Assembly: GCA_964649825.1 (NCBI GenBank)
Contig: CAZYQW010000104.1
Span: forward strand, 1-32,808
DNA from: CAZYQW01 sp964649825
GTDB taxonomy: Bacteria > Planctomycetota > B15-G4 > JADJEK01
Direction: 5' to 3'
Length of the DNA: 32,808 nt
Part shown: positions 15,488 through 23,164 of the stretch, piece by piece
Numbering within the stretch: position 1 is the stretch's first letter
Layout of the letters: each line of letters starts with the position of its first letter
The notes under the pieces: model-generated
Told to the model about the DNA's origin: nothing
Database searches by the model: none
The model's input: the letters and a program-made list of their open reading frames with translations, nothing else
Made by a program: the position numbers and the translations under genes

Positions 15488-15973
15488 TCACCCCCGCCGC
15501 GTGGCGACGGTCTTCCGAACGGTGTCGGTGAACCGCGTCCCGTTCCGCTCGATCTCGACGCGGAACTCCCAGATGCCCGCGCGACGAATCGGCAGGGTCG
15601 AGCCGTACCGGCCGTCCCCCCGCGAACCGAGCGGAGCCGACAGCACGGATCCCGCGCGCGCGTTGTGGAAGGTGTCGACGCGAACCGAGGCGCCGTCGAT
15701 CGGCCGGTCGTCGGCGTCGGTCACCGTGACGAGGACGGCCACCTCGCGGCCCGAATCCGCGGGGGAGGTATCGACGCGGACCTGCCATCCGAGCCGATCG
15801 TTGAGTTCGCGTTGCCGCGCGTGGTCGTCCCAGCGCGCCGCCTTGTCCTCGTAGCCGGGCACGACCGCGAACGACGGGTCGTTCAACGAGAAGAAAAGCG
15901 CGGTTCCCTGGATGAGGAGCGACACGAAGAGGAGCCCGACGACGAGACCGATCCAGAACAGCTTCGGGTTCAT
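15488..15973 (-). CDS. ccoH: CcoH (FixH) family cbb3 assembly protein
   Basis: 161 residues. One N-terminal membrane helix (about 5-27) is followed by a periplasmic beta-rich FixH domain with VPGYEDKAARWDDHARQ, LGWQVRVD, VTVTDADDRPIDGASVRV and WEFRVEIERNGTRFTDTVR. CcoH interacts with the assembling oxidase and is needed for its stability. The start overlaps the ccoG stop (ATGA context), confirming operon membership. Confidence 0.9.
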   Translation of the reverse strand: MNPKLFWIGLVVGLLFVSLLIQGTALFFSLNDPSFAVVPGYEDKAARWDDHARQRELNDRLGWQVRVDTSPADSGREVAVLVTVTDADDRPIDGASVRVDTFHNARAGSVLSAPLGSRGDGRYGSTLPIRRAGIWEFRVEIERNGTRFTDTVRKTVATRRG

Positions 15974-17406
15974 CCCGATCCTCCCTCGGCGCCGCCGTAG
16001 AGCGGGCCCAGCACGGCGTGCTCGATCGTCGCCGCCGCGAACTCGTGCGACGCGTCATCGAAGAGCTGGAGCCGGATCGCCGCGCGCCCCTGAACGAAGC
16101 GACCGCGGGGAAGGATCACCTCCACGTCGAGCTGCACCGCCTCGCCGGGGGGGACGCGGAGAGGGAGGCTGCCGGACGCGACCACGCCGTCGCCTTCGAG
16201 GCGGACGTCGTAGGTCTTCACGACCTCGCTCCGGTTCGTGATTTTCACGCGCACGACGTTCGAGACCGCTCCGTCCTCGAGCACTCGATACGGCGTCGTC
16301 CGGCCCCGCAAGACGGTCACGTCGACGTCCGAGCGGCCGACGAGCTTCACGGTCAGCAGCGTCAACAGCCCGGTCAGGAGCAGCGGATAGATGACGACGC
16401 GCGGCCGCAGGAAGCGCCGTCGTCCGGTCTCGATCCCTTCCTCGGATCCGTAGCGGATCAATCCGCGGGGCCGGTCGATCTTGTCCATCACGCGGTCGCA
16501 CGCGTCGATGCACTGGGCGCAGCCGATGCACTCCATCTGCAGGCCGTCGCGGATGTCGATCCCGGTGGGGCAGGTCTTCACGCAGAGGTGGCAGTCGATG
16601 CAGTCGCCCTTGGGCGGGACGTCGACCGCGCCGCGGCGCAGCGGTCCGCGCGGCTCGCCGCGATTCCTGTCGTAGGCGATGATCAACGAGTTCCGATCGA
16701 GCAGGACCGACTGGAGTCTTCCGTACGGGCACGCGATCGTGCACATCTGCTCGCGGAAGAACGAGAAGTCGATCATCATCAGGAGCAGCGTCACCGCCAT
16801 GACGAGGAACGCGCCGGGGTGGGTGAACGGCGACCTCGTCATCCATTCCGCGAGCCGCTCGACTCCGACGAAGTACGCGAGGAACGTGTTCGCGAGGTAG
16901 AACGAGATCACGAGGAACGCCGCGTATTTCAGCACGAGCCGGCCGGTGGGGACGGTGCCCGTTCGGTGATGCCGGCCCTCGATCCACCGCTCGAGCGGCC
17001 GGTAGACGAACTCCATGTAGACGGTCTGCGGGCACGCCCACCCGCACCAGACGCGCCCGAACAACGCCGTCAGCAGGAAGATCGTGATGAAGATCGAGAG
17101 GATCAAGAGCGCGAGGAGCAGCGTGTCCGTCGGCAGGAACGTAACCCCGACGATCGTGAACTCGCGGTGGGCGACGTCGAGCAGGAGCAGAGGCTTCCCG
17201 TGGACCTTCAGGAACGGGATCGTCGTGAACAGCACGATCAACGCCCACGCGACGCCGCGACGCCGCGCGAGGAACCGGCCCGAGGAGAGGATCGGGCGCA
17301 ACCAGCGGCGCGACCCGTCGGCCCGCAGCGTCGAGAGGACATCCGCCTCGGGCTCGTGCGCAGCGGCCGGCGGCTTCGGAACGGTGGGCATCGCGTTCGT
17401 GCTCAA
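15970..17406 (-). CDS. ccoG: Cytochrome c oxidase accessory protein CcoG (RdxA/FixG)
   Basis: 478 residues if started at TTG 17406 (TTGA overlap with the ccoP stop); ATG 17391 would give 473. Several membrane helices, with RVWCGWACPQTVYMEFVYR, then CTIACPYGRLQSVL and a ferredoxin core CIDCHLCVKTCPTGIDIR...CIGCAQCIDAC for two 4Fe-4S clusters. A C-terminal Ig-like periplasmic domain (FixG_C) follows. CcoG reduces Cu(II) during cbb3 biogenesis. Order and overlaps are as in known cco operons. Confidence 0.95.
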   Translation of the reverse strand: MSTNAMPTVPKPPAAAHEPEADVLSTLRADGSRRWLRPILSSGRFLARRRGVAWALIVLFTTIPFLKVHGKPLLLLDVAHREFTIVGVTFLPTDTLLLALLILSIFITIFLLTALFGRVWCGWACPQTVYMEFVYRPLERWIEGRHHRTGTVPTGRLVLKYAAFLVISFYLANTFLAYFVGVERLAEWMTRSPFTHPGAFLVMAVTLLLMMIDFSFFREQMCTIACPYGRLQSVLLDRNSLIIAYDRNRGEPRGPLRRGAVDVPPKGDCIDCHLCVKTCPTGIDIRDGLQMECIGCAQCIDACDRVMDKIDRPRGLIRYGSEEGIETGRRRFLRPRVVIYPLLLTGLLTLLTVKLVGRSDVDVTVLRGRTTPYRVLEDGAVSNVVRVKITNRSEVVKTYDVRLEGDGVVASGSLPLRVPPGEAVQLDVEVILPRGRFVQGRAAIRLQLFDDASHEFAAATIEHAVLGPLYGGAEGGSG

Positions 17407-17993
17407 GGTGCGCTCGCGCCTTCCCCGTTCGGCCAGCCGAGGATTTCGTCACCCTGCGGCGCTTTGCCTTTCTTCGGGTTTCGGGCCAGCGAGGTGACGT
17501 ACGAGGACAGGAGGACGCGCTGCGTCTCGGTGAGCTGATCCTCCCAGGATGGCATCCCCTTCGCGACGACGCCCTTCGTGATCGTCTGGAATACGTCGGG
17601 GAGCGCCTTCACGTTGATCCAGTGACGATCCGTCAAGTTCGGTCCGACGTTGCCGGTCCCATCGGCGCGATGGCACTGCGCGCACTTCGAGCGGAAGAGG
17701 CTCGCCATCCCGGCCATCGCCACCTCGTCGTCCATGTACTGGCGGATGGTCGCCACGTCGGCATGGAGGTTGCCGTAGGTCGCGATCAACTGCTCCGCGA
17801 ACGCCGCGACCTCCGACTCGTAGTCGTCGCCGATCGAACGTCCGTCGGCGCCGTGGAAGAACGCGGTGTACGGAAGGGCGAACAGGATCGTCCCCCAGAA
17901 GAGCGCCACCCACCAGCCCGGCAGCGGGTTGTCGTACTCGCGGATGCCGTCGTAGTCGTGATCGAGCAGGGGGTCCTTCGTCGCGTCGCTCAT
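17403..17993 (-). CDS. ccoP: cbb3 oxidase subunit III CcoP, single-heme form
   Basis: 196 residues. The N-terminus DYDGIREYDNPLPGWWVALFW is the conserved CcoP lead-in to the single membrane helix. It has one cytochrome c domain with KCAQCH (C104, C107, H108) and a likely axial methionine M147 (KGMPSW). Canonical CcoP has two CxxCH motifs and about 300 residues; here only one is present, so one c-domain is missing. CcoP passes electrons from soluble cytochrome c to CcoO. Four-base overlaps with both neighbours indicate coupled translation. Confidence 0.93.
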   Translation of the reverse strand: MSDATKDPLLDHDYDGIREYDNPLPGWWVALFWGTILFALPYTAFFHGADGRSIGDDYESEVAAFAEQLIATYGNLHADVATIRQYMDDEVAMAGMASLFRSKCAQCHRADGTGNVGPNLTDRHWINVKALPDVFQTITKGVVAKGMPSWEDQLTETQRVLLSSYVTSLARNPKKGKAPQGDEILGWPNGEGASAP

Positions 17994-18184
17994 CGGTCGG
18001 CCTCCCGGCCGCGTGGTTCGATCGGTTGGTCCTCGAGCGGGATGCGTGCATCCTTCTCGAACTCGTCGGTCGGGGTGCGGATCAGGCGCGCGATCACGAT
18101 CACGAAGATCCCGAAGAAGACGAGGAGCGCGACGTTCTTCATCGTCGCGATGAACGCTGGATCGATGCTCTCAGTGCCCGCCAT
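17990..18184 (-). CDS. ccoQ: cbb3 oxidase subunit CcoQ
   Basis: 64 residues: one membrane helix (MKNVALLVFFGIFVIVIARL) then TPTDEFEKDARIPLED, the usual CcoQ layout. CcoQ stabilises CcoP within the oxidase complex. The start overlaps the ccoNO stop by 14 bases, and the stop overlaps ccoP by four. Confidence 0.88.
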   Translation of the reverse strand: MAGTESIDPAFIATMKNVALLVFFGIFVIVIARLIRTPTDEFEKDARIPLEDQPIEPRGREADR

Positions 18185-20450
18185 CGCTGCCTCCTCCTGC
18201 GCCCTGCGCGCCGGGATCTTTCACGTCGGCGACGGCCGTCGGCGGAGCTTTCGTGATGTCCGTGCCGAGTCGCAGGAGATACGCGACCAGGGCCATCACG
18301 GACTTGTCCGCGAGCCCGCTCGACGCGTAGGTCGCGTCCTCCGCGACGAGCCGCTGGAACAGATCCTCCGCCTGCTTCCTCGCGAGCTCGGCCGCGTCGT
18401 TGCGTTCCGCGTTGGAGTACGGTGCCCCGAGCGTCGTCATCGCGGCGACGCGCGGCCCCGCGGTGTCGAACTCGGTGACGTCGTGCAGCAGCCAGGGGTA
18501 GGCGGGCATGATCGAGCCGGGGCTCGTGTCGCTCGGTCGGTTCAGGTGCCGCACGTGCCAGGCCACCGACGTGTTCGTCTGTCCGATCCGATGCAGGTCG
18601 GGCCCGATCCGCCGCGACCCCCAGAGGAACGGGTGGTCGTACACGAACTCGCCCGCCTTCGAGTACTCTCCGTACCGCTCGGTCTCGTGACGCATCGGCC
18701 GCACCATTTGCGAATGGCAATTGACGCAGCCTTCGGCGATGTAGAGGTCGCGACCGATCAGCTCGAGCGGCGTGTAAGGCGTCACCGAAGAGATCGTCTT
18801 CACGTTCGATTTCACGAGGAAGGTGGGGACGATTTCGAAGAGGGACGCGCTCACGACCGCGATCGTGACCCAGATGGTGAACTTGAGGGGAAGTCGTTCC
18901 CAGTTGCGGTGCCAGCGCATCTGCGCGAGCAGGTCGAGCCGCATGCCGAACACGGCGCCGTAGAACCGCGGCGCCGGCAGCGGCGGATCGCGGTAGTCCT
19001 TCGCGAGCGCCGGGGCGGTCTGGACCGGCTCGGCATACGTCTTCGGGCCGGCCCACCAGGTTCGGGCGAGGTTGTACGCGCAGACGAGCACTCCCGCGAT
19101 GTAGAGCGAGCCGCCGATCGCCCGGATCCAGTAGAGCGGCTTCAGACGGACGACCGTCTCGATGAAGTCGCCGTACATCAGCGTGCCCGCCGCGTCGAAC
19201 GCGCGCCACATCAGGCCCTGCGTCAAGCCCGCGGCGTAGATCGCGATGATGTAGAGGAGGATGCCGATCGTGCCGGCCCAGAAGTGGAAGTTCGCCAGCT
19301 TCCAACTGTGGAGCTCCGCCTGGTAGAGGCGCGGGGCGAGCCAGTACACCATCCCGAACACCATGAACCCGACCCAGCCGAGGGCGCCGGCGTGAACGTG
19401 AGCGATCGTCCAGTCGGTGTAGTGGGAGAGCGCGTTCACGCTCTTGATCGACATCATCGGACCTTCGAACGTGCTCATCCCGTAGAACGTGATGCCGACC
19501 ACGAAGAACTTGAGCACCGGATCGGACGCGACCCGGCCCCATGCGCCGCGCAGGGTGAGCAGTCCGTTGATCATCCCGCCCCACGACGGCATCCAGAGCA
19601 TCAGGGAGAAGAGCATGCCGAGCGTGGAGAGCCACGCCGGCACGGCCGTGTAGTGGAGGTGGTGAGGGCCGGCCCAGATGTAGATGAAGACGATCGACCA
19701 GAAGTGGAGGATCGAGAGGCGGTAGCTGAAGACCGGTCGCCCGGCCGCCTTCGGCAGGAAGTAGTACATCAGCCCGAGGAACGGCGTCGTGAGGAAGAAA
19801 GCGACCGCGTTGTGGCCGTACCACCATTGCATGAACGCGTCTTGGACTCCCGCGTAGATCGGGTACGACTTCAGCGCGAAGACCGGCACCACGAGGTTGT
19901 TGAAGACATGGAGCACCGCGATCGCGATGATCGTCGCGATGTAGAACCAGAGTGCGACGTAGAGGTGGCGTTCCCGCCGTCTCGCGCAGGTGCCGAAGAA
20001 GTTGATCGCGAACACGATCCAGACGACGGTGATCGCGACGTCGATCGGCCACTCGAGCTCGGCGTACTCTTTCGCTTGGGTGTAGCCGAGCGGCAACGTC
20101 ACGGCGGCGGAGGCGATGATCGCCTGCCAGCCCCAGAAGTGGACTCGGCTCAGGAGCCGGCTGAACATCGGGGCCTTCAGCAGGCGTTGCGAGGAGTAGT
20201 AGACGGCCGCGAAGATCGCGTTCCCCGCGAACGCAAAGATCACCGCGTTCGTGTGGAGCGGCCGCAGGCGACCGAAGCTGAGCCACGGCGTATCGAAGTT
20301 GAGCGCGGGGACGGTGAGCTGGAGTGCGATGAAGAGCCCCACGAGCATCCCGATGACGCCCCACCCGATCGTCGCGAGGACGAACTTCCGCACGACGTCA
20401 TCGTCGTATACGAACTTTTCCAGCTCGCCTTGGCTGGCTGCGTTGGACAT
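18171..20450 (-). CDS. ccoNO: Fused cbb3 oxidase subunits I and II (CcoN-CcoO)
   Basis: 759 residues from ATG 20450. Residues 1 to about 490 are CcoN: heme ligand H66 (LHTN), CuB ligands H213 (WYGHN) and H263/H264 (GPHHL), the Tyr six residues before them (Y257) expected to be crosslinked, and heme ligands H351/H353 (HVHAG). From about 495 the protein continues into CcoO: one anchor helix (about 523-543), then cytochrome c with GCVNCHSQM (C575, C578, H579). No stop or frame break separates the parts. Fused CcoNO is known from several phyla; the enzyme reduces O2 at low concentration. It is the first gene of the operon. An upstream in-frame extension is ignored because it lacks conserved sequence. 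Confidence 0.95.
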   Translation of the reverse strand: MSNAASQGELEKFVYDDDVVRKFVLATIGWGVIGMLVGLFIALQLTVPALNFDTPWLSFGRLRPLHTNAVIFAFAGNAIFAAVYYSSQRLLKAPMFSRLLSRVHFWGWQAIIASAAVTLPLGYTQAKEYAELEWPIDVAITVVWIVFAINFFGTCARRRERHLYVALWFYIATIIAIAVLHVFNNLVVPVFALKSYPIYAGVQDAFMQWWYGHNAVAFFLTTPFLGLMYYFLPKAAGRPVFSYRLSILHFWSIVFIYIWAGPHHLHYTAVPAWLSTLGMLFSLMLWMPSWGGMINGLLTLRGAWGRVASDPVLKFFVVGITFYGMSTFEGPMMSIKSVNALSHYTDWTIAHVHAGALGWVGFMVFGMVYWLAPRLYQAELHSWKLANFHFWAGTIGILLYIIAIYAAGLTQGLMWRAFDAAGTLMYGDFIETVVRLKPLYWIRAIGGSLYIAGVLVCAYNLARTWWAGPKTYAEPVQTAPALAKDYRDPPLPAPRFYGAVFGMRLDLLAQMRWHRNWERLPLKFTIWVTIAVVSASLFEIVPTFLVKSNVKTISSVTPYTPLELIGRDLYIAEGCVNCHSQMVRPMRHETERYGEYSKAGEFVYDHPFLWGSRRIGPDLHRIGQTNTSVAWHVRHLNRPSDTSPGSIMPAYPWLLHDVTEFDTAGPRVAAMTTLGAPYSNAERNDAAELARKQAEDLFQRLVAEDATYASSGLADKSVMALVAYLLRLGTDITKAPPTAVADVKDPGAQGAGGGSDGGH

Positions 20451-20679
20451 GAGACGTCCCCATGAGCGTGGCCGAACGAGCGCGGGCATGCGAACTGCGT
20501 GCCGCATCCCGAAGCGGCGTGGAAGCCGTTTGCTCGGCGACCCGTGGCTGCACGCGGGAAATCCTATCCAGTTCGACGGTGATGTTTTCCCGTTGCCCGG
20601 TCCCGCCGGGAAGGAACCCCTCGCTGATGCGTTTCTATACTGAACCAGCGCGCCCCAGCTCCTCCGGAGGTTTCCGTCG
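20451..20679. promoter_or_regulatory. Divergent promoter region between ccoNO and the regulatory-like domain protein
   Basis: 229 bases with no gene. For the plus-strand gene a -10-like TATACT lies at 20636-20641 and a CGGAGG ribosome site at 20665-20670. For ccoNO the leader contains a GCCGC/GCGGC hairpin and only a weak GGGGA before the ATG. No FNR/ANR box (TTGAT-N4-ATCAA) is seen, although such boxes often control cbb3 operons. Confidence 0.5.
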
Positions 20680-22377
20680 ATGAGCGGAAGACTATTTGGA
20701 CTGTTCCTCGCCGTGGTCGCGATCATCGTGGGCGTCGCGGTCGTGTCCCTGTTCGACGACCAAGCCGGCCCCGACGACGTGACGGTGTCCCCGTCGACCG
20801 GCCCGACCGAGCCGACCGAGCCGGCGAACCACGGCGATGTCCCCGAGATCGACCCGAAAGATGTCGCGCGACCGGACCGGACGACGCGCGTGACCGAGCC
20901 GACGACGCGCGAGGCGGTGGAACGGGGCGAGTACGACCCGACCGCCACGCTCGTCGTCGCCGGTCACGTCACCGACGCCCGCACCGGCAAGCCGGTGGCC
21001 GCGGCCGACGTCGAGGTCTTGTACCCCGATGGCGAGGAGATCGAGGCGGCCGAGACCGATGCCACCGGCGCCTATCGGATCGAGATCTCGGACGGGATCC
21101 CGAGTCAGGTGGTCTTCCGCAGTTGGGCGGACGGCTACGCCACGCTCGCGATGCCGCCGCGCCACGTCACCGGCTCGCGCGAGCTGACCGTCGACTTCGC
21201 GCTCCGCGGCCGGTTCGCGATCGAGGGTCGGGTCGTTTCCGCGCGCGACGGCACCCCGATCCAGGGCGCCGACATCGAGATTCGATCCTTGCTGCCGTCG
21301 TTCGCGAGCGAATGGGCCGGCGAGGAGACCGATGAGAACGGGTTCTACCGGATCGAGGACATCGAGGACCTGCCGCGCGAGGGGATCGACGTGTTCGCCA
21401 GCTCGACCGACTACTCGCCGAAGGTCGCGGCCGGGCTGTCGCTCGAGTCCGGACAGGACGTGATGCGCGTCGACTTCGTGTTGTACGAGGCGCTGACGAT
21501 CGTCGGCGTCGTGGTGTCGGCGCGCGACGGCTCGCCGATCGAGGACGCCGAGATCTCGGCCGCGTCTCCGGATCCGGAGTTCATCGAGGACGGCGAGGAC
21601 GAGGTCTCCGATGAGGACGGGAGCTTCGCGCTCGAGCTCGACTCGATTCCGTACGACGGGATGTTCGTTCTCGTGTCGGCGGACGATCACTCGCCCGTCC
21701 GGATCCAGAACCTGCCGAATCCGGACAATGAAGGCGTCATCCGCGTCGGCAAGATCGCGCTTCCTCTCCGGACGACGCTCGTCGGAATCGTGAAGAACTC
21801 GCTGTCCGGCGCGGCGGTCTCGGGCGGTGACGTCTCGGTCTATTCTCGTCACGCGCCTGATCGCGAGGACGGCGACTACACGGACGGCGAGCTGATCGAC
21901 GAGACCGGCCGGTTCGAGATCGAGCTGGAGCTCGCGCCACCGGGCGAGGCCGAGGTGTTGGTCGACGCCGATGGCTACTTCCCCCTCCGCGTTCCACTCA
22001 CCATCCCGGGCGGCGTGCTGCGCCACGAGGTCGTCTACGAGGTCGAACCGGTCGTGCGGTTGATCGGGTTCGTCCGTCGCACGGTCGACCAGACGCCGGT
22101 GGCGGGTGCCCGAGTCCGGGTCCTGTCGGGCGATGAGGCGCTCGACGAAGAGCTCGTGGTGCGCGCCGGCGCGAACGGCGCGTTCCAGGTCGAGCTCCCC
22201 TCCGCGACCGCGAGGAACCTCGGCATCGTGATCGAGTACTCCAACCTCCGATTCTCGTTCGGCCGGCTGACCGACCTGCCTGACGCGAACTTCGAGATCC
22301 GGCGCGACTTCACCGTCGACGTACCGCCGCTGCGGCGTTCGGGCGCTCCTGCCTCGCGAGGGGAGGGAGGCGGTTGA
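20680..22377 (+). CDS. Membrane-anchored multi-domain carboxypeptidase-regulatory-like protein
   Basis: 565 residues. An N-terminal membrane helix (about 5-25) is followed by an acidic, Pro/Thr-rich linker (about 26-90). Roughly five repeated beta-sandwich modules follow, each opening with a pattern like VxGxVxxARDGxPIxGAxV (for example GHVTDARTGKPVAAADV, GRVVSARDGTPIQGADI, GVVVSARDGSPIEDAEI, GFVRRTVDQTPVAGARV). This is the CarboxypepD_reg-like/CNA-B-like fold, common in large surface proteins; it is not an enzyme by itself. The protein is strongly acidic. Its last 68 bases overlap the end of the convergent lipoprotein gene. The role is probably structural or adhesive at the cell envelope, inferred. 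Confidence 0.82.
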   Translation: MSGRLFGLFLAVVAIIVGVAVVSLFDDQAGPDDVTVSPSTGPTEPTEPANHGDVPEIDPKDVARPDRTTRVTEPTTREAVERGEYDPTATLVVAGHVTDARTGKPVAAADVEVLYPDGEEIEAAETDATGAYRIEISDGIPSQVVFRSWADGYATLAMPPRHVTGSRELTVDFALRGRFAIEGRVVSARDGTPIQGADIEIRSLLPSFASEWAGEETDENGFYRIEDIEDLPREGIDVFASSTDYSPKVAAGLSLESGQDVMRVDFVLYEALTIVGVVVSARDGSPIEDAEISAASPDPEFIEDGEDEVSDEDGSFALELDSIPYDGMFVLVSADDHSPVRIQNLPNPDNEGVIRVGKIALPLRTTLVGIVKNSLSGAAVSGGDVSVYSRHAPDREDGDYTDGELIDETGRFEIELELAPPGEAEVLVDADGYFPLRVPLTIPGGVLRHEVVYEVEPVVRLIGFVRRTVDQTPVAGARVRVLSGDEALDEELVVRAGANGAFQVELPSATARNLGIVIEYSNLRFSFGRLTDLPDANFEIRRDFTVDVPPLRRSGAPASRGEGGG

Positions 22378-23074
22378 TCGTCGCCGCGAAGGGGATGGAT
22401 TCGTCGAGGTGGTGGAGCTGGATGATCCGGTACGCCGGCTCGTACGTCACGGCGTAGTCGCGGGAGTGGATGCCCGCAGGGTAGTCGGCGTCCTTCATCC
22501 GGTCGACGTAGTCGCGGAACCGCTTCTTCGTGAACGCCACGTCGAGGTCGGCGATCATCTCGGCCGCGGCGTCGAGCGAAGCGATGAAGACGGCGCGGTC
22601 GCCGCGAAATCGATGCGCGGTCCGCGCCACCGCCCGCGCGAGGTCGTCCACCTTGCCCCCCGCGAGCAGGAACGGTCGGAGGTTGACGCGCGCGAGATTC
22701 GATCGCGGATCCAGCACCTCGATGGCGACCTCGCGACCCGCGGGGTACGGCGGGAGCGCCGCGACCTCGCGGGCCAACCCGACGTCGAGGCCCGAGTCCT
22801 GTCCGATGAAGAACGCCTTGGGCCCCCGCGCCGCCTGCGAGATGACCTTGTAGAGGTCCTCCTCGGTCATCAGCGGGTAGAGGTTGACCTGCTCGCGCAC
22901 GAGCTCCGCCAGTTGCGGGAGGGGGAGCGCCGGCAAGGGCTCGGTGGGAGCGGTGCCGCATCCGACGACGGGAGCGACGAGGGCGATGAGGCCAAGACGG
23001 GTGATGAGGACGAGACGAGCGAGGAGCCCGACGGGCTCCGTGCGGGAAACGGCGAAGAGGTGATGTCCACGCAT
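22310..23074 (-). CDS. Predicted lipoprotein, unknown function
   Basis: 254 residues. After a long basic N-region, a hydrophobic stretch (VLITRLGLIALVAPVVGC) ends in a lipobox with Cys39. The mature part has helical segments (LPQLAELVREQVNLYPLMTEEDLYKVI), an alternating region (GREVAIEVLDPRSNLARVNLRPFLLAGG) and a C-terminal part with HHLDESIPFAATINRLPPLARQE. No family recognised. It may be the third gene of a unit with the flavin oxidoreductase 90 bases upstream. The 3' end overlaps the convergent plus-strand gene by 68 bases, so one of the two C-termini is probably poorly constrained. Confidence 0.7.
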   Translation of the reverse strand: MRGHHLFAVSRTEPVGLLARLVLITRLGLIALVAPVVGCGTAPTEPLPALPLPQLAELVREQVNLYPLMTEEDLYKVISQAARGPKAFFIGQDSGLDVGLAREVAALPPYPAGREVAIEVLDPRSNLARVNLRPFLLAGGKVDDLARAVARTAHRFRGDRAVFIASLDAAAEMIADLDVAFTKKRFRDYVDRMKDADYPAGIHSRDYAVTYEPAYRIIQLHHLDESIPFAATINRLPPLARQERPNAAAAVRRR

Positions 23075-23164
23075 GCCGATGTCGTACCAAGTCGACCCCG
23101 TGAAGTCGCGGGCCTTTCGGCCGGGTCGCCGCTCGACGGCGTCACCACGACGTCGCGGACTGGA

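Noticed and set aside
20451..20679. FNR/ANR box expected before a cbb3 operon
   Set aside because: No TTGAT-N4-ATCAA or close match on either strand of the gap.
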